Assembly (NCBI GenBank): GCA_035649235.1
Contig: DASRJX010000035.1
Span: 1 to 6,584, forward strand
Source: DASRJX01 sp035649235
GTDB lineage: Bacteria; Acidobacteriota; Polarisedimenticolia; Gp22-AA2
DNA: 6,584 nucleotides
Direction of reading: 5' to 3'
The notes beneath the pieces were generated by a model, which was not told where the DNA came from, did no database searches, and saw only the letters and a program-made list of their open reading frames with translations. The position numbers and the translations under genes are program-made. The first letter of the stretch is position 1. Every line of letters starts with the position of its first letter. Positions 1 to 5,829 of the stretch are shown piece after piece.

Positions 1-27
1 GCGCGTCAGGTCCGTCAGCTCGATCAT
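1..27 (-). CDS. ABC transporter ATP-binding protein, N-terminal nine codons only
   Basis: On the minus strand an ATG at 27-25 opens the frame MIELTDLTR, which continues past the left edge. This is the usual opening of an ABC ATPase, where a first beta strand of the form 'MIxLxxLxR' precedes the A-loop tyrosine (established family pattern). The Walker A, signature and Walker B motifs lie outside the window, so the identity is inferred from these nine residues and from context. The gene begins 31 bp after the stop of the MacA/HlyD-type adaptor on the same strand. That is the common order adaptor, ATPase, permease in MacAB-like exporters, where the ATPase powers efflux of a drug, peptide or lipid-like substrate. 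No strong Shine-Dalgarno sequence is visible before the ATG, so translation may be coupled to the adaptor gene. Confidence 0.55.
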
Positions 28-58
28 CGTCGCTGCGCCAACCGACGCCGGCGCCCCC

Positions 59-1225
59 TCACGAGGCGGTGCGGGCCGTCCCTTTCTCGGGCTGCTCGAC
101 CGCCCGCGCCCCCTCCTTGACCTCGGCCCGATCGAGCGACACGACGATCGCGTCCCCTTCCTTGAGGCCCTCGAGCACCTCGGCGTACTCCCAGTTCCGG
201 AGGCCCACCTGGACCTGCGCGCCGGCCAGCTTCCCCTGCTCGAGTCGCAGGACGCGCCCCCCTTCGAGGATCGCGAACGCGGGGATGCGCAGCACGTCGT
301 CTTTCTTGCGGAGGATCACCTCGACGTCGGCCGAGGTCCCAGGGAGCAGGGTCCGGCTGAACGCGGCGTCGTCGAACTCGACCTCGATCCCGAGGGTGCG
401 GTTCTGCTGCTCGATGTCCTGGACGAACGGCGCCACGCGGGCCACGCGGCCGCCGAACGATTTTCCGGGGAACGGGTCGAGCGTGATGCGGGCCGGGAGC
501 CCCGATGCTACGCGGCCGGCGTCCACCTCGTCGAGCGGCGCCTCCACGTAGATCGAGGTCGGGTCGATGATGTCGTAGATCGGCGGGATCATCATGGCGG
601 CCGGCGAGGGGGACGCCCACTCCCCCACCTCCGCCTTGAGGTCCGCGACGATGCCCGCGAACGGGGCCCGCAGGACGGTCTTCTCCAGGTTCGCCTGTGC
701 CACCTCGATCGCGGCGCGGGCCCGCTCGATGCTCGCCTTCGCGGCCTCGCAGCGCGCGTCGGCGGAGTCGCGCTGGCTGCGCAGACGCTCGATGATCTCC
801 TCGGAGATGATCCTGTCCCCCCGGAGGCTCTCGTTGCGCTTCAGGTCGCGCTCCGCCTGTCCGGCGGTGAAGCACGCCTCGCGCGCCGACGCGGCGGCGG
901 TCTGCACCTCTCCGCGGGCGAGCGCCAGATTGGCGCGCAGGTCCCGATCGTTGATGCGCAGCAGGATCTCCCCGGCCTTGACCGCGGCCCCTTCGCGCGG
1001 CCCGATGAACTCGATCTGCCCGCCGATCTGCGGCGCGATCCGGGCGCGCCGGCGGGCCATGACGGTCCCGGCCTTGCTGTTGCTGATCGTCTCCTCGACC
1101 GTGCCGCGCGCCACGCGCTGCAGCGTCACCGGCACCGGCTTCGGCCGGAACACCGTGAACCTCAGCAACACGATGACCGCCACGACGGCGGCCACGACGG
1201 CGAGTCTCTTGGCCCAGCGCCCCAT
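59..1225 (-). CDS. MacA/HlyD-type periplasmic adaptor (membrane fusion) protein
   Basis: A 388-residue adaptor bridging an inner-membrane exporter to an outer-membrane channel. Visible in order: a basic N-terminus with one hydrophobic segment (about residues 7-23) acting as signal anchor; the first half of the lipoyl/barrel-sandwich domain (about 60-92); a long charged, alanine-rich helical hairpin (about 93-182); the return lipoyl strand with LRAPFAGIV at 185-193; then beta-barrel and membrane-proximal domains (about 225-365). The hairpin tip has R130, L134 and S141, matching the RxxxLxxxxxxS motif of TolC-docking adaptors. The only cysteines, C118 and C159, lie on opposite arms of the hairpin. 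Length is normal for the family. The ATG at 1225 puts the anchor at the extreme N-terminus; in-frame GTGs at 1231 and 1249 are alternatives without better ribosome sites. The next gene on this strand starts like an ABC ATPase, favouring a MacA-like role over an RND one. Substrate unknown. Confidence 0.9.
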   Translation of the reverse strand: MGRWAKRLAVVAAVVAVIVLLRFTVFRPKPVPVTLQRVARGTVEETISNSKAGTVMARRRARIAPQIGGQIEFIGPREGAAVKAGEILLRINDRDLRANLALARGEVQTAAASAREACFTAGQAERDLKRNESLRGDRIISEEIIERLRSQRDSADARCEAAKASIERARAAIEVAQANLEKTVLRAPFAGIVADLKAEVGEWASPSPAAMMIPPIYDIIDPTSIYVEAPLDEVDAGRVASGLPARITLDPFPGKSFGGRVARVAPFVQDIEQQNRTLGIEVEFDDAAFSRTLLPGTSADVEVILRKKDDVLRIPAFAILEGGRVLRLEQGKLAGAQVQVGLRNWEYAEVLEGLKEGDAIVVSLDRAEVKEGARAVEQPEKGTARTAS

Positions 1226-1314
1226 CCCCACCCCGGCAAAGGAGTGCACGATACCACGGGCCGGCCCGGGCGACGGGGGCGCGGCGCCGGCGGGTCGTGG
1301 GCTATCCACCTCCG

Positions 1315-1335
1315 GGCCGGCGGTCGTCGCCGGCC
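1315..1335. repeat. GC-rich inverted repeat upstream of the pckG -10 box
   Basis: Seen directly: GGCCGGCG at 1315-1322 is the exact reverse complement of CGCCGGCC at 1328-1335, separated by the 5-nt loop GTCGT. A second palindrome, CCGCCGGCGG (1334-1343), abuts it. The repeat lies where the -35 region of the pckG promoter would fall and about 90 bp upstream of the divergent adaptor gene. It has no T-run on either side, so it does not look like an intrinsic terminator. It could be an operator for a dimeric regulator. In DNA this GC-rich, such palindromes also arise by chance. Confidence 0.35.
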
Positions 1336-1352
1336 GCCGGCGGTGCGGGGCG

Positions 1353-1358
1353 TATAAT
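1353..1358 (+). promoter_or_regulatory. Probable -10 box of the pckG promoter
   Basis: A perfect TATAAT hexamer lies 65 bp upstream of the pckG ATG, in a short intergenic region that is otherwise strongly GC-rich. It would place the transcription start near 1365 and give an untranslated leader of about 60 nt. The position 17 bp upstream (1330-1335, CCGGCC) bears no resemblance to TTGACA, and there is no extended -10 TG. The promoter may therefore depend on an activator, or on a sigma factor tolerant of a poor -35. On the minus strand only a weak TATCGT (1253-1248) could serve the divergent adaptor gene. Confidence 0.5.
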
Positions 1359-1408
1359 GCGGCTTTGCGAAGGCGTCGCCTCGGGGGCGCCCGCGGGCTG
1401 CCGGCATC

Positions 1409-1414
1409 AGGGAG
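1409..1414 (+). promoter_or_regulatory. Ribosome binding site of pckG
   Basis: AGGGAG lies nine bases before the ATG at 1424 and is a good purine-rich Shine-Dalgarno match. It fixes the pckG start: no other in-frame start with comparable support is close by, and the protein N-terminus then aligns with the usual start of the family. Confidence 0.7.
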
Positions 1415-1423
1415 AAAGAACGG

Positions 1424-3205
1424 ATGAGCGCAGCGACGAACCGGACGTTGAACGCCTGGGTGGAGGAGTGCGAGCGGCTCTGCCGTCCGGACAGGGTCGT
1501 GTGGTGTGACGGCTCCGAGGCGGAGCGCGCCAGGCTGACCGCCGAGGCCGTGGACTCGGGCGACCTGATCCCGCTCGATCCCGGCAGGCTGCCGGGCTGC
1601 CACCTGCACCGGAGCGCCATCAACGACGTGGCCCGCACCGAGAAGCTCACCTTCATCAGCTCGCGCAACGAGATCGACGCGGGACCGACCAACAACTGGA
1701 TGGCGCCGCGCGAGGCCTACGACAAGCTGCGCTCCATCTTCGAGGGATCGATGAAGGGGCGGACGATGTACGTCGTGCCGTTCCTGATGGGCCCCAAGGG
1801 CTCCTCCTTCAGCAAGGTCGGCGTCGAGATCACCGACAGCATCTACGTGGCGCTCAACATGGGCCTCATGACCCGCATGGGGAGCGTGGCGCTCGAGCAC
1901 CTCGGCGCCTCGGACGACTTCACGCGCGGATTGCACTCGAAGGCCGACCTCAACGAGGGCCGCCGCTTCATCTGTCACTTCCCGGAGGACAACACGATCT
2001 GGAGCGTCGGCTCGGGATACGGCGGCAACGCGCTCCTGTCGAAGAAGTGCATGGCGCTGCGGCTGGCGAGCGTGCTCGGATCGAAGGAGGGCTGGCTCGC
2101 GGAGCACATGCTGATCGTCGGGGTCGAGGACCCGCAGGGGCGCGTCACCTACCTGTGCGGCGCCTTCCCGAGCGCCTGCGGCAAAACCAACCTGGCCATG
2201 CTGGTGCCGCCCGAGCGTTTCAAGGGCTGGCGCATCTGGACCGTGGGCGACGACATCGCCTGGCTGCGGCCGGGGGAGGACGGGCGGCTCTACGCCGTCA
2301 ACCCGGAGGCCGGGTTCTTCGGGGTCGCGCCCGGCACGAGCAGGAGCTCGAACCCGAACGCCCTGGCGATGGTGCAGCGCGACGCCATCTTCACGAACGT
2401 CGCCCTCAAGAGCGACAACACCGTCTTCTGGGAGGGCCTGGAGGAGCCGCCGGCACAGTGCACCGACTGGCGCGGGCAGCCCTGGACCCGCGGCGCGAAG
2501 GAGCCGGCCGCGCACCCGAACGCCCGCTTCACCGTCAGCATCCGCCAGTCCCCCACCTACACCGAGGAGTGGAACAACCCGAAGGGCGTCCCGATCAGCG
2601 CCATCGTGTTCGGCGCCCGCCGCGCCAACGTCGTGCCCCTCATCTACGAGGCGCTCTCCTGGCAGCACGGGACCTACCTGGGCGCCACCATGGCGTCGGA
2701 GACGACCGCCGCCGCCACCGGGGCCGTGGGCGTCGTGCGGCGCGACCCGTTCGCGATGCTCCCATTCTGCGGCTACCACATGGGGGACTACTTCGGGCAC
2801 TGGCTCGAGGTGGGTCGGCGGCTGTCACATCCCCCGAAGATCTTCCGCGTCAACTGGTTCAACCGCGACGAGAACGGCAAGTTCATCTGGCCCGGGTTCG
2901 GCGACAACCTGCGTGTCCTGCAGTGGATCCTCTCGCGCTGCCAGGACCGCGGCGCGGTCCGGGAGACCGCCATCGGCCTGATGCCGGCGCAGGACGCCAT
3001 CGACACCGAAGGGCTGCGGCTCCCCCAGGGGGCCATGGACCGTCTGCTGGCGGTCGATCACGAAGGCTGGACGCGCGCCCTGCGCGGCCAGGAGGAGTTC
3101 TTCACCCAGCTCGCGCCCCGCCTTCCGCAAGGCATGCAGGCGGAGCACGACGCCCTCAAGAAGCGCCTGAAGAGCACGCGCACGTCGGTCCGCGCCGAAG
3201 CCTGA
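1424..3205 (+). CDS. pckG: Phosphoenolpyruvate carboxykinase, GTP-dependent
   Basis: Converts oxaloacetate plus GTP to phosphoenolpyruvate, CO2 and GDP, the entry step of gluconeogenesis; a cytosolic Mn2+/Mg2+ enzyme (EC 4.1.1.32). The 593 residues are full length for the GTP family. Visible active-site elements, matched from memory to the vertebrate enzyme: R81 (substrate arginine), GSGYGGN at 196-202, metal ligands K208, H228 and D277 (in GDDIAW), and the kinase-1a P-loop AFPSACGKTN at 247-256 with the reactive cysteine C252 and K254. N366 and R368 lie in HPNARF, the mobile omega-loop lid is at about 424-435, and three phenylalanines (F479, F487, F492) sandwich guanine. This trio, with the P-loop form, marks GTP rather than ATP dependence. 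No key residue is missing, so the enzyme should be active. It is preceded by a TATAAT and a good ribosome site and followed after 1 bp by a methyltransferase gene, so the two are probably co-transcribed. Confidence 0.98.
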   Translation: MSAATNRTLNAWVEECERLCRPDRVVWCDGSEAERARLTAEAVDSGDLIPLDPGRLPGCHLHRSAINDVARTEKLTFISSRNEIDAGPTNNWMAPREAYDKLRSIFEGSMKGRTMYVVPFLMGPKGSSFSKVGVEITDSIYVALNMGLMTRMGSVALEHLGASDDFTRGLHSKADLNEGRRFICHFPEDNTIWSVGSGYGGNALLSKKCMALRLASVLGSKEGWLAEHMLIVGVEDPQGRVTYLCGAFPSACGKTNLAMLVPPERFKGWRIWTVGDDIAWLRPGEDGRLYAVNPEAGFFGVAPGTSRSSNPNALAMVQRDAIFTNVALKSDNTVFWEGLEEPPAQCTDWRGQPWTRGAKEPAAHPNARFTVSIRQSPTYTEEWNNPKGVPISAIVFGARRANVVPLIYEALSWQHGTYLGATMASETTAAATGAVGVVRRDPFAMLPFCGYHMGDYFGHWLEVGRRLSHPPKIFRVNWFNRDENGKFIWPGFGDNLRVLQWILSRCQDRGAVRETAIGLMPAQDAIDTEGLRLPQGAMDRLLAVDHEGWTRALRGQEEFFTQLAPRLPQGMQAEHDALKKRLKSTRTSVRAEA

Positions 3206-3206
3206 G

Positions 3207-4043
3207 GTGAACGTCCCGCGCGCCGTGCGCCGTGTCCTGGCGCGGGTCGCACCCGCGGCGCGACGACCGCTCGACACCTACGTGCTCAAGGCGCCCGATC
3301 CGCAGAACGCCCTCGACATCTTCAGCGACGAATGGGCCTCGCGCCTGCCGCCGCCTCTGGACGGCCACCGGGCCGGGTCCCATCCGCTGTTCGACGACGC
3401 GCGCATCCGCTGGCTCGACCGGGAGGTGGGCGGGGTCGCGGGAAAGTCGGCGCTCGAGCTGGGGCCGCTCGAAGGCGGGCACGCCTACATGCTCGAGCGG
3501 CTCGGAGCCGAGGAGGTGGTCGCGGTCGAAGGGAACACCCGCGCCTATCTGAAGTGCCTGATCGTCAAGGAGGTGCTCGGGCTGCGCCGCGTGCGCTTCC
3601 TGTGCGGCGACATCCTCGAGTACCTGCGTCGCGAGGAGAGGCGATTCGACCTGTGCCTGGCGAGCGGCGTCCTGTACCACATGCAGGACCCGGTCGAGCT
3701 CATCGATCTCCTGTCGCGGCGCTGCGCGGGCTTTCTGCTGCTCTGGACGCACTACTACGATCCGGTGATGGTGCGGAGCGATCGCCGGCTGGCGCGGAAA
3801 TTCGGCTCCGGCAGGGAGCACGAGCGCGGCGGCTTCCGCCACACCCTCTACCCCTACCACTACCGCGACGCGCGGGAGAAGCCCGGATTCTGCGGCGGCG
3901 CGTTGCCGACGTCGGCGTGGATGACCCGGGAGGAAATCCTGAGCGCCCTGGCGCATTTCGGCTTTGCAGATCTGAGGGTCGGATCCGACGAGCCGAGGCA
4001 GCGGAACGGCCCGGCGTTCGCCGTCATCGCGCGCCGCTCGTGA
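3207..4043 (+). CDS. Class I SAM-dependent methyltransferase
   Basis: A 278-residue soluble methyltransferase of the Rossmann type; the acceptor is unknown, but the neighbouring glycosyltransferase suggests a sugar or glycan precursor. Motif I is ALELGPLEGGH (82-92), a variant of the glycine-rich SAM loop. The acidic residue ending strand 2 is E108 (in AVEGN), CGDI at 133-136 is the adenine-side motif, and FDLCLASGVLYHMQDP (147-162) is the motif IV and post-IV region. The N-terminal segment NALDIFSDEW (34-43) and the block LFDDARIRWL (61-70) resemble those of methyltransferases found in surface-glycan clusters (recollection, not searched). The GTG at 3207 is one base past the pckG stop with only a weak ribosome site, which implies translational coupling. 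There is no better start before the conserved N-terminal block. The C-terminal third (about 180-240) is rich in H, Y and R and may form the acceptor site. Confidence 0.88.
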   Translation: MNVPRAVRRVLARVAPAARRPLDTYVLKAPDPQNALDIFSDEWASRLPPPLDGHRAGSHPLFDDARIRWLDREVGGVAGKSALELGPLEGGHAYMLERLGAEEVVAVEGNTRAYLKCLIVKEVLGLRRVRFLCGDILEYLRREERRFDLCLASGVLYHMQDPVELIDLLSRRCAGFLLLWTHYYDPVMVRSDRRLARKFGSGREHERGGFRHTLYPYHYRDAREKPGFCGGALPTSAWMTREEILSALAHFGFADLRVGSDEPRQRNGPAFAVIARRS

Positions 4044-4064
4044 GAGAATGACGGCCGATCCGAC

Positions 4065-4083
4065 GGGGGACCTCGTGTGGGAG
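4065..4083 (+). promoter_or_regulatory. Two candidate ribosome binding sites for the glycosyltransferase
   Basis: GGGGGA (4065-4070) lies six bases before the GTG at 4077, and GGGAG (4079-4083) lies five bases before a second in-frame GTG at 4089. Both spacings are good. The sequence therefore does not decide between a protein starting MGDRVNAPLL and one starting MNAPLL. The second form looks more typical for a family 2 glycosyltransferase. Confidence 0.5.
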
Positions 4084-5042
4084 ACCGCGTGAACGCTCCT
4101 CTCCTGAGCGTCGTCATCAACACCTTCAACAAGGCCGCGACCCTGGAGCGCGTGCTGGAAGCGCTCTCGCGCCAGGAGGGGATCGCCCCGGCCGACTTCG
4201 AGGTCGTCGTGCACGACGACGGCTCGACCGACGACACGCCCCGGCGGCTGCAGGCCCTCGCCGCGCGGTGGGACGGCCGGCTCACCCTCTCCTCCGGCGC
4301 CAACTCCGGCGTGTCGCGCGCGCGCAACGAGGCGGTGCGGCGGGCGCGCGGCGACCTGGTGCTCCTCCTGGGGGACGACATCGTCGCGTCCAAAGCACTC
4401 CTGCGCCGCCACCTCGAAGCGCACGCCCGGCATCCGGGCGGGCGCTGGGCGGTCGTCGGACGGGTCACGTGGCCCCCCGACCTGGAGGCGGATCCGTTCC
4501 TGTTCTGGCTCGACAACGGCGGGCCGCAGTTCGCCTACAGCCGCCTCAAGGAAGGTGGCGAGATCGCGCCCACGTACTTCTACGCCTGCAACGCCTCGCT
4601 GTCGCGAGACGCGCTCCTGTCACATCCGTTCGACCCCGAGATTACCTACGGGTTCGAGGACGTCGAGCTGGGCCACCGCCTGCAGCGCCTCGGCTTCCGC
4701 TTCCTCTATGATCCGGAGGCCAGCGGGTTCCACCACCACCCGCGCTCGTTCCGCGAGTTCCGCGCGCGCCAGTTCAAGGTGGGCCAGTCGCTGCACGCCG
4801 CGCTCAGGAACCACCCGGAGCTGCGGGAGGTCGTGGCGGCGCCGCGCTTCCCGCCGCGGCGCTTCCTCAAGCTGGCGCTCCGCGGGCTGTTCTATCCGGG
4901 CGCCAGACTGGCCGGATCGCGCCGCTGGATGCAGCGCTACTGGCGGACGAGCCTGGATCTCGCGATGTACCGCGGCTACCAGGCCGCGAGCCAGGGCGTG
5001 GCGGCGGGCGGTGCTCCGGCGCGCGGCGCCGGGCGGGGCTGA
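4077..5042 (+). CDS. Family 2 glycosyltransferase (GT-A fold)
   Basis: Transfers a sugar from a nucleotide-sugar donor to an acceptor, probably during synthesis of a surface polysaccharide or glycolipid at the cytoplasmic side of the inner membrane. It has 321 residues with the GT2 order of motifs. Strand 1 is LSVVINTFNKAATLERVLEA (10-29), HDDGSTDD at 46-53 is the nucleotide-binding loop, and ANSGVSRARNEAV at 75-87 is the usual post-loop helix. LLLGDD at 96-101 stands in the DXD metal-binding position, and GFEDVELGHRL at 192-202 contains the likely catalytic-base region (E194/D195). HHHPRSF (219-225) follows. The C-terminal 60 residues are basic and aromatic (FLKLALRGLFYPGARL), suiting peripheral membrane contact, but no full transmembrane helix is evident. 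Donor and acceptor cannot be read from the sequence. It starts 33 bp after the first methyltransferase; a second GTG start at 4089 is equally supported. Confidence 0.93.
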   Translation: MGDRVNAPLLSVVINTFNKAATLERVLEALSRQEGIAPADFEVVVHDDGSTDDTPRRLQALAARWDGRLTLSSGANSGVSRARNEAVRRARGDLVLLLGDDIVASKALLRRHLEAHARHPGGRWAVVGRVTWPPDLEADPFLFWLDNGGPQFAYSRLKEGGEIAPTYFYACNASLSRDALLSHPFDPEITYGFEDVELGHRLQRLGFRFLYDPEASGFHHHPRSFREFRARQFKVGQSLHAALRNHPELREVVAAPRFPPRRFLKLALRGLFYPGARLAGSRRWMQRYWRTSLDLAMYRGYQAASQGVAAGGAPARGAGRG

Positions 5043-5043
5043 C

Positions 5044-5049
5044 GGGAGG
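5044..5049 (+). promoter_or_regulatory. Ribosome binding site of the second methyltransferase
   Basis: GGGAGG lies three bases before the GTG at 5053, just after the glycosyltransferase stop. The spacing is short, but this is the only good Shine-Dalgarno match near the beginning of the recognisable protein. It selects 5053 although the same frame stays open far upstream inside the glycosyltransferase gene. Confidence 0.6.
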
Positions 5050-5052
5050 CGC

Positions 5053-5829
5053 GTGAGCGAGCGGCCGACCTCCCCGCCGCCCGAGGTGCCGTTCCGGCCG
5101 CACCCGATCGCCTGGACGCCGGAGAAGATCGGGCGGCTGTGGGACTACTACGCCTCCACGCCCGCCTACGACGCCCATTACTTCAGCAGGCACTCCGGCG
5201 GCTCGATCCTCGATTTCGTCCGGCGGCACGTGTCGCTCGCGGGGCGGCACGTGCTCGATTTCGGGTGCGGCCCCGGCTTCATGCTGGAGCGCATCCTCGA
5301 GGAAGGGATCACCGCCTCAGGACTCGAGTTCTCGAAGCACTCCGCCGAGGCGGCGCGCCGGCTGCTGCAGCGCTTCCCGAACTTCCGCGGCGTGACGATC
5401 GCGGAGCGGCTCCCGTCCCAGCTGCCCGACGCGTCCTTCGATGCCGTCCTGTGCATCGAGGTGCTGGAGCACCTCTTCCCGGAGCAGGCAGCGCCGACCC
5501 TCGCCGAGGCGCGGCGCCTCCTGGCCCCGGGAGGGCTGATCGTCGCCACGACTCCCAACGAGGAGTTGCTCGCTTCGGAGACGCTGCAGTGCCCCGATTG
5601 CGGTTGCGAGTTCCACCGCTGGCAGCACTTGAGACAGGTCGACGCGGAGTCGATGACCCGCCTGATGCGCGACGCCGGCTTCACTCCCATCGTTTGCCAG
5701 CCGACGCGCTTCGGGCCGCGGCGGCGCAGGCGCCTGAGCCGCCGGCTCAAGGACTACCTGCGCCGCCTGACCGGGTCGGACCGGTCCGAGCCGACACCCC
5801 ACCTGATCTTCATCGGCCGCCGCGATTGA
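5053..5829 (+). CDS. Class I SAM-dependent methyltransferase with Cys/His cluster
   Basis: A 258-residue methyltransferase. Motif I is VLDFGCGPGF (67-76), and E92 in GLEFS is the ribose-binding acidic residue. FDAVLCIEVLEHL (129-141) is the motif IV/helix signature, and LLAPGGLIVATTPN (156-169) is the strand 5 region. After it, CPDCGCEFHRW (180-190) plus H192 forms a small Cys/His cluster, also seen in some Methyltransf_23-type enzymes of glycan clusters (from memory); it may bind zinc or only shape the acceptor site. The N-terminal block WTPEKIGRLWDYYAS (21-35) precedes the core and probably caps the SAM pocket. The C-terminus carries the strongly basic stretch RRRRRLSRRLKDYLRRL (223-239), an amphipathic helix that could bind membrane or an anionic glycan. 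It starts 10 bp after the glycosyltransferase, so a shared transcript and glycan acceptor are likely. Its last 20 bp overlap the convergent gene. Acceptor unknown. Confidence 0.9.
   Translation: MSERPTSPPPEVPFRPHPIAWTPEKIGRLWDYYASTPAYDAHYFSRHSGGSILDFVRRHVSLAGRHVLDFGCGPGFMLERILEEGITASGLEFSKHSAEAARRLLQRFPNFRGVTIAERLPSQLPDASFDAVLCIEVLEHLFPEQAAPTLAEARRLLAPGGLIVATTPNEELLASETLQCPDCGCEFHRWQHLRQVDAESMTRLMRDAGFTPIVCQPTRFGPRRRRRLSRRLKDYLRRLTGSDRSEPTPHLIFIGRRD

Noticed and set aside
1315..1343. The GC-rich hairpin as an intrinsic terminator.
   Set aside because: There is no T-run after it on either strand, and it lies between divergent genes, upstream of both.
1365..1423. The pckG leader as a riboswitch.
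   Set aside because: The leader is only about 60 nt and contains short palindromes such as GCCCGCGGGC, but no aptamer pattern I recognise and no expression platform.
69..1427. Two plus-strand open frames opposite the adaptor gene (69-551 and 594-1427).
   Set aside because: They are serine/arginine-rich translations without domains, and the opposite strand encodes a complete, recognisable adaptor.
1226..2800. The minus-strand frame of the adaptor stays open for a further 1.5 kb across pckG, suggesting a 913-residue protein or an antisense gene.
   Set aside because: It runs opposite the well-conserved pckG gene. Its translation is low-complexity, rich in R, A, G, H and V, with no recognisable domain, as expected for a GC-rich shadow frame. 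The real adaptor starts at 1225 with its membrane anchor.
2047..3210. A 387-codon plus-strand frame inside pckG.
   Set aside because: It is an arginine/alanine/glycine-rich out-of-frame reading of pckG, with no motif and no ribosome site.
3156..4433. A 425-codon minus-strand open frame opposite the first methyltransferase and the glycosyltransferase.
   Set aside because: Its composition is that of a shadow frame, with no motif, and it crosses two genes that have clear motifs on the plus strand.
4555..5052. Upstream extension of the second methyltransferase to an ATG at 4555.
   Set aside because: The added 166 residues are serine/arginine-rich shadow sequence inside the glycosyltransferase gene. 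The GTG at 5053, with GGGAGG before it, starts the recognisable protein.
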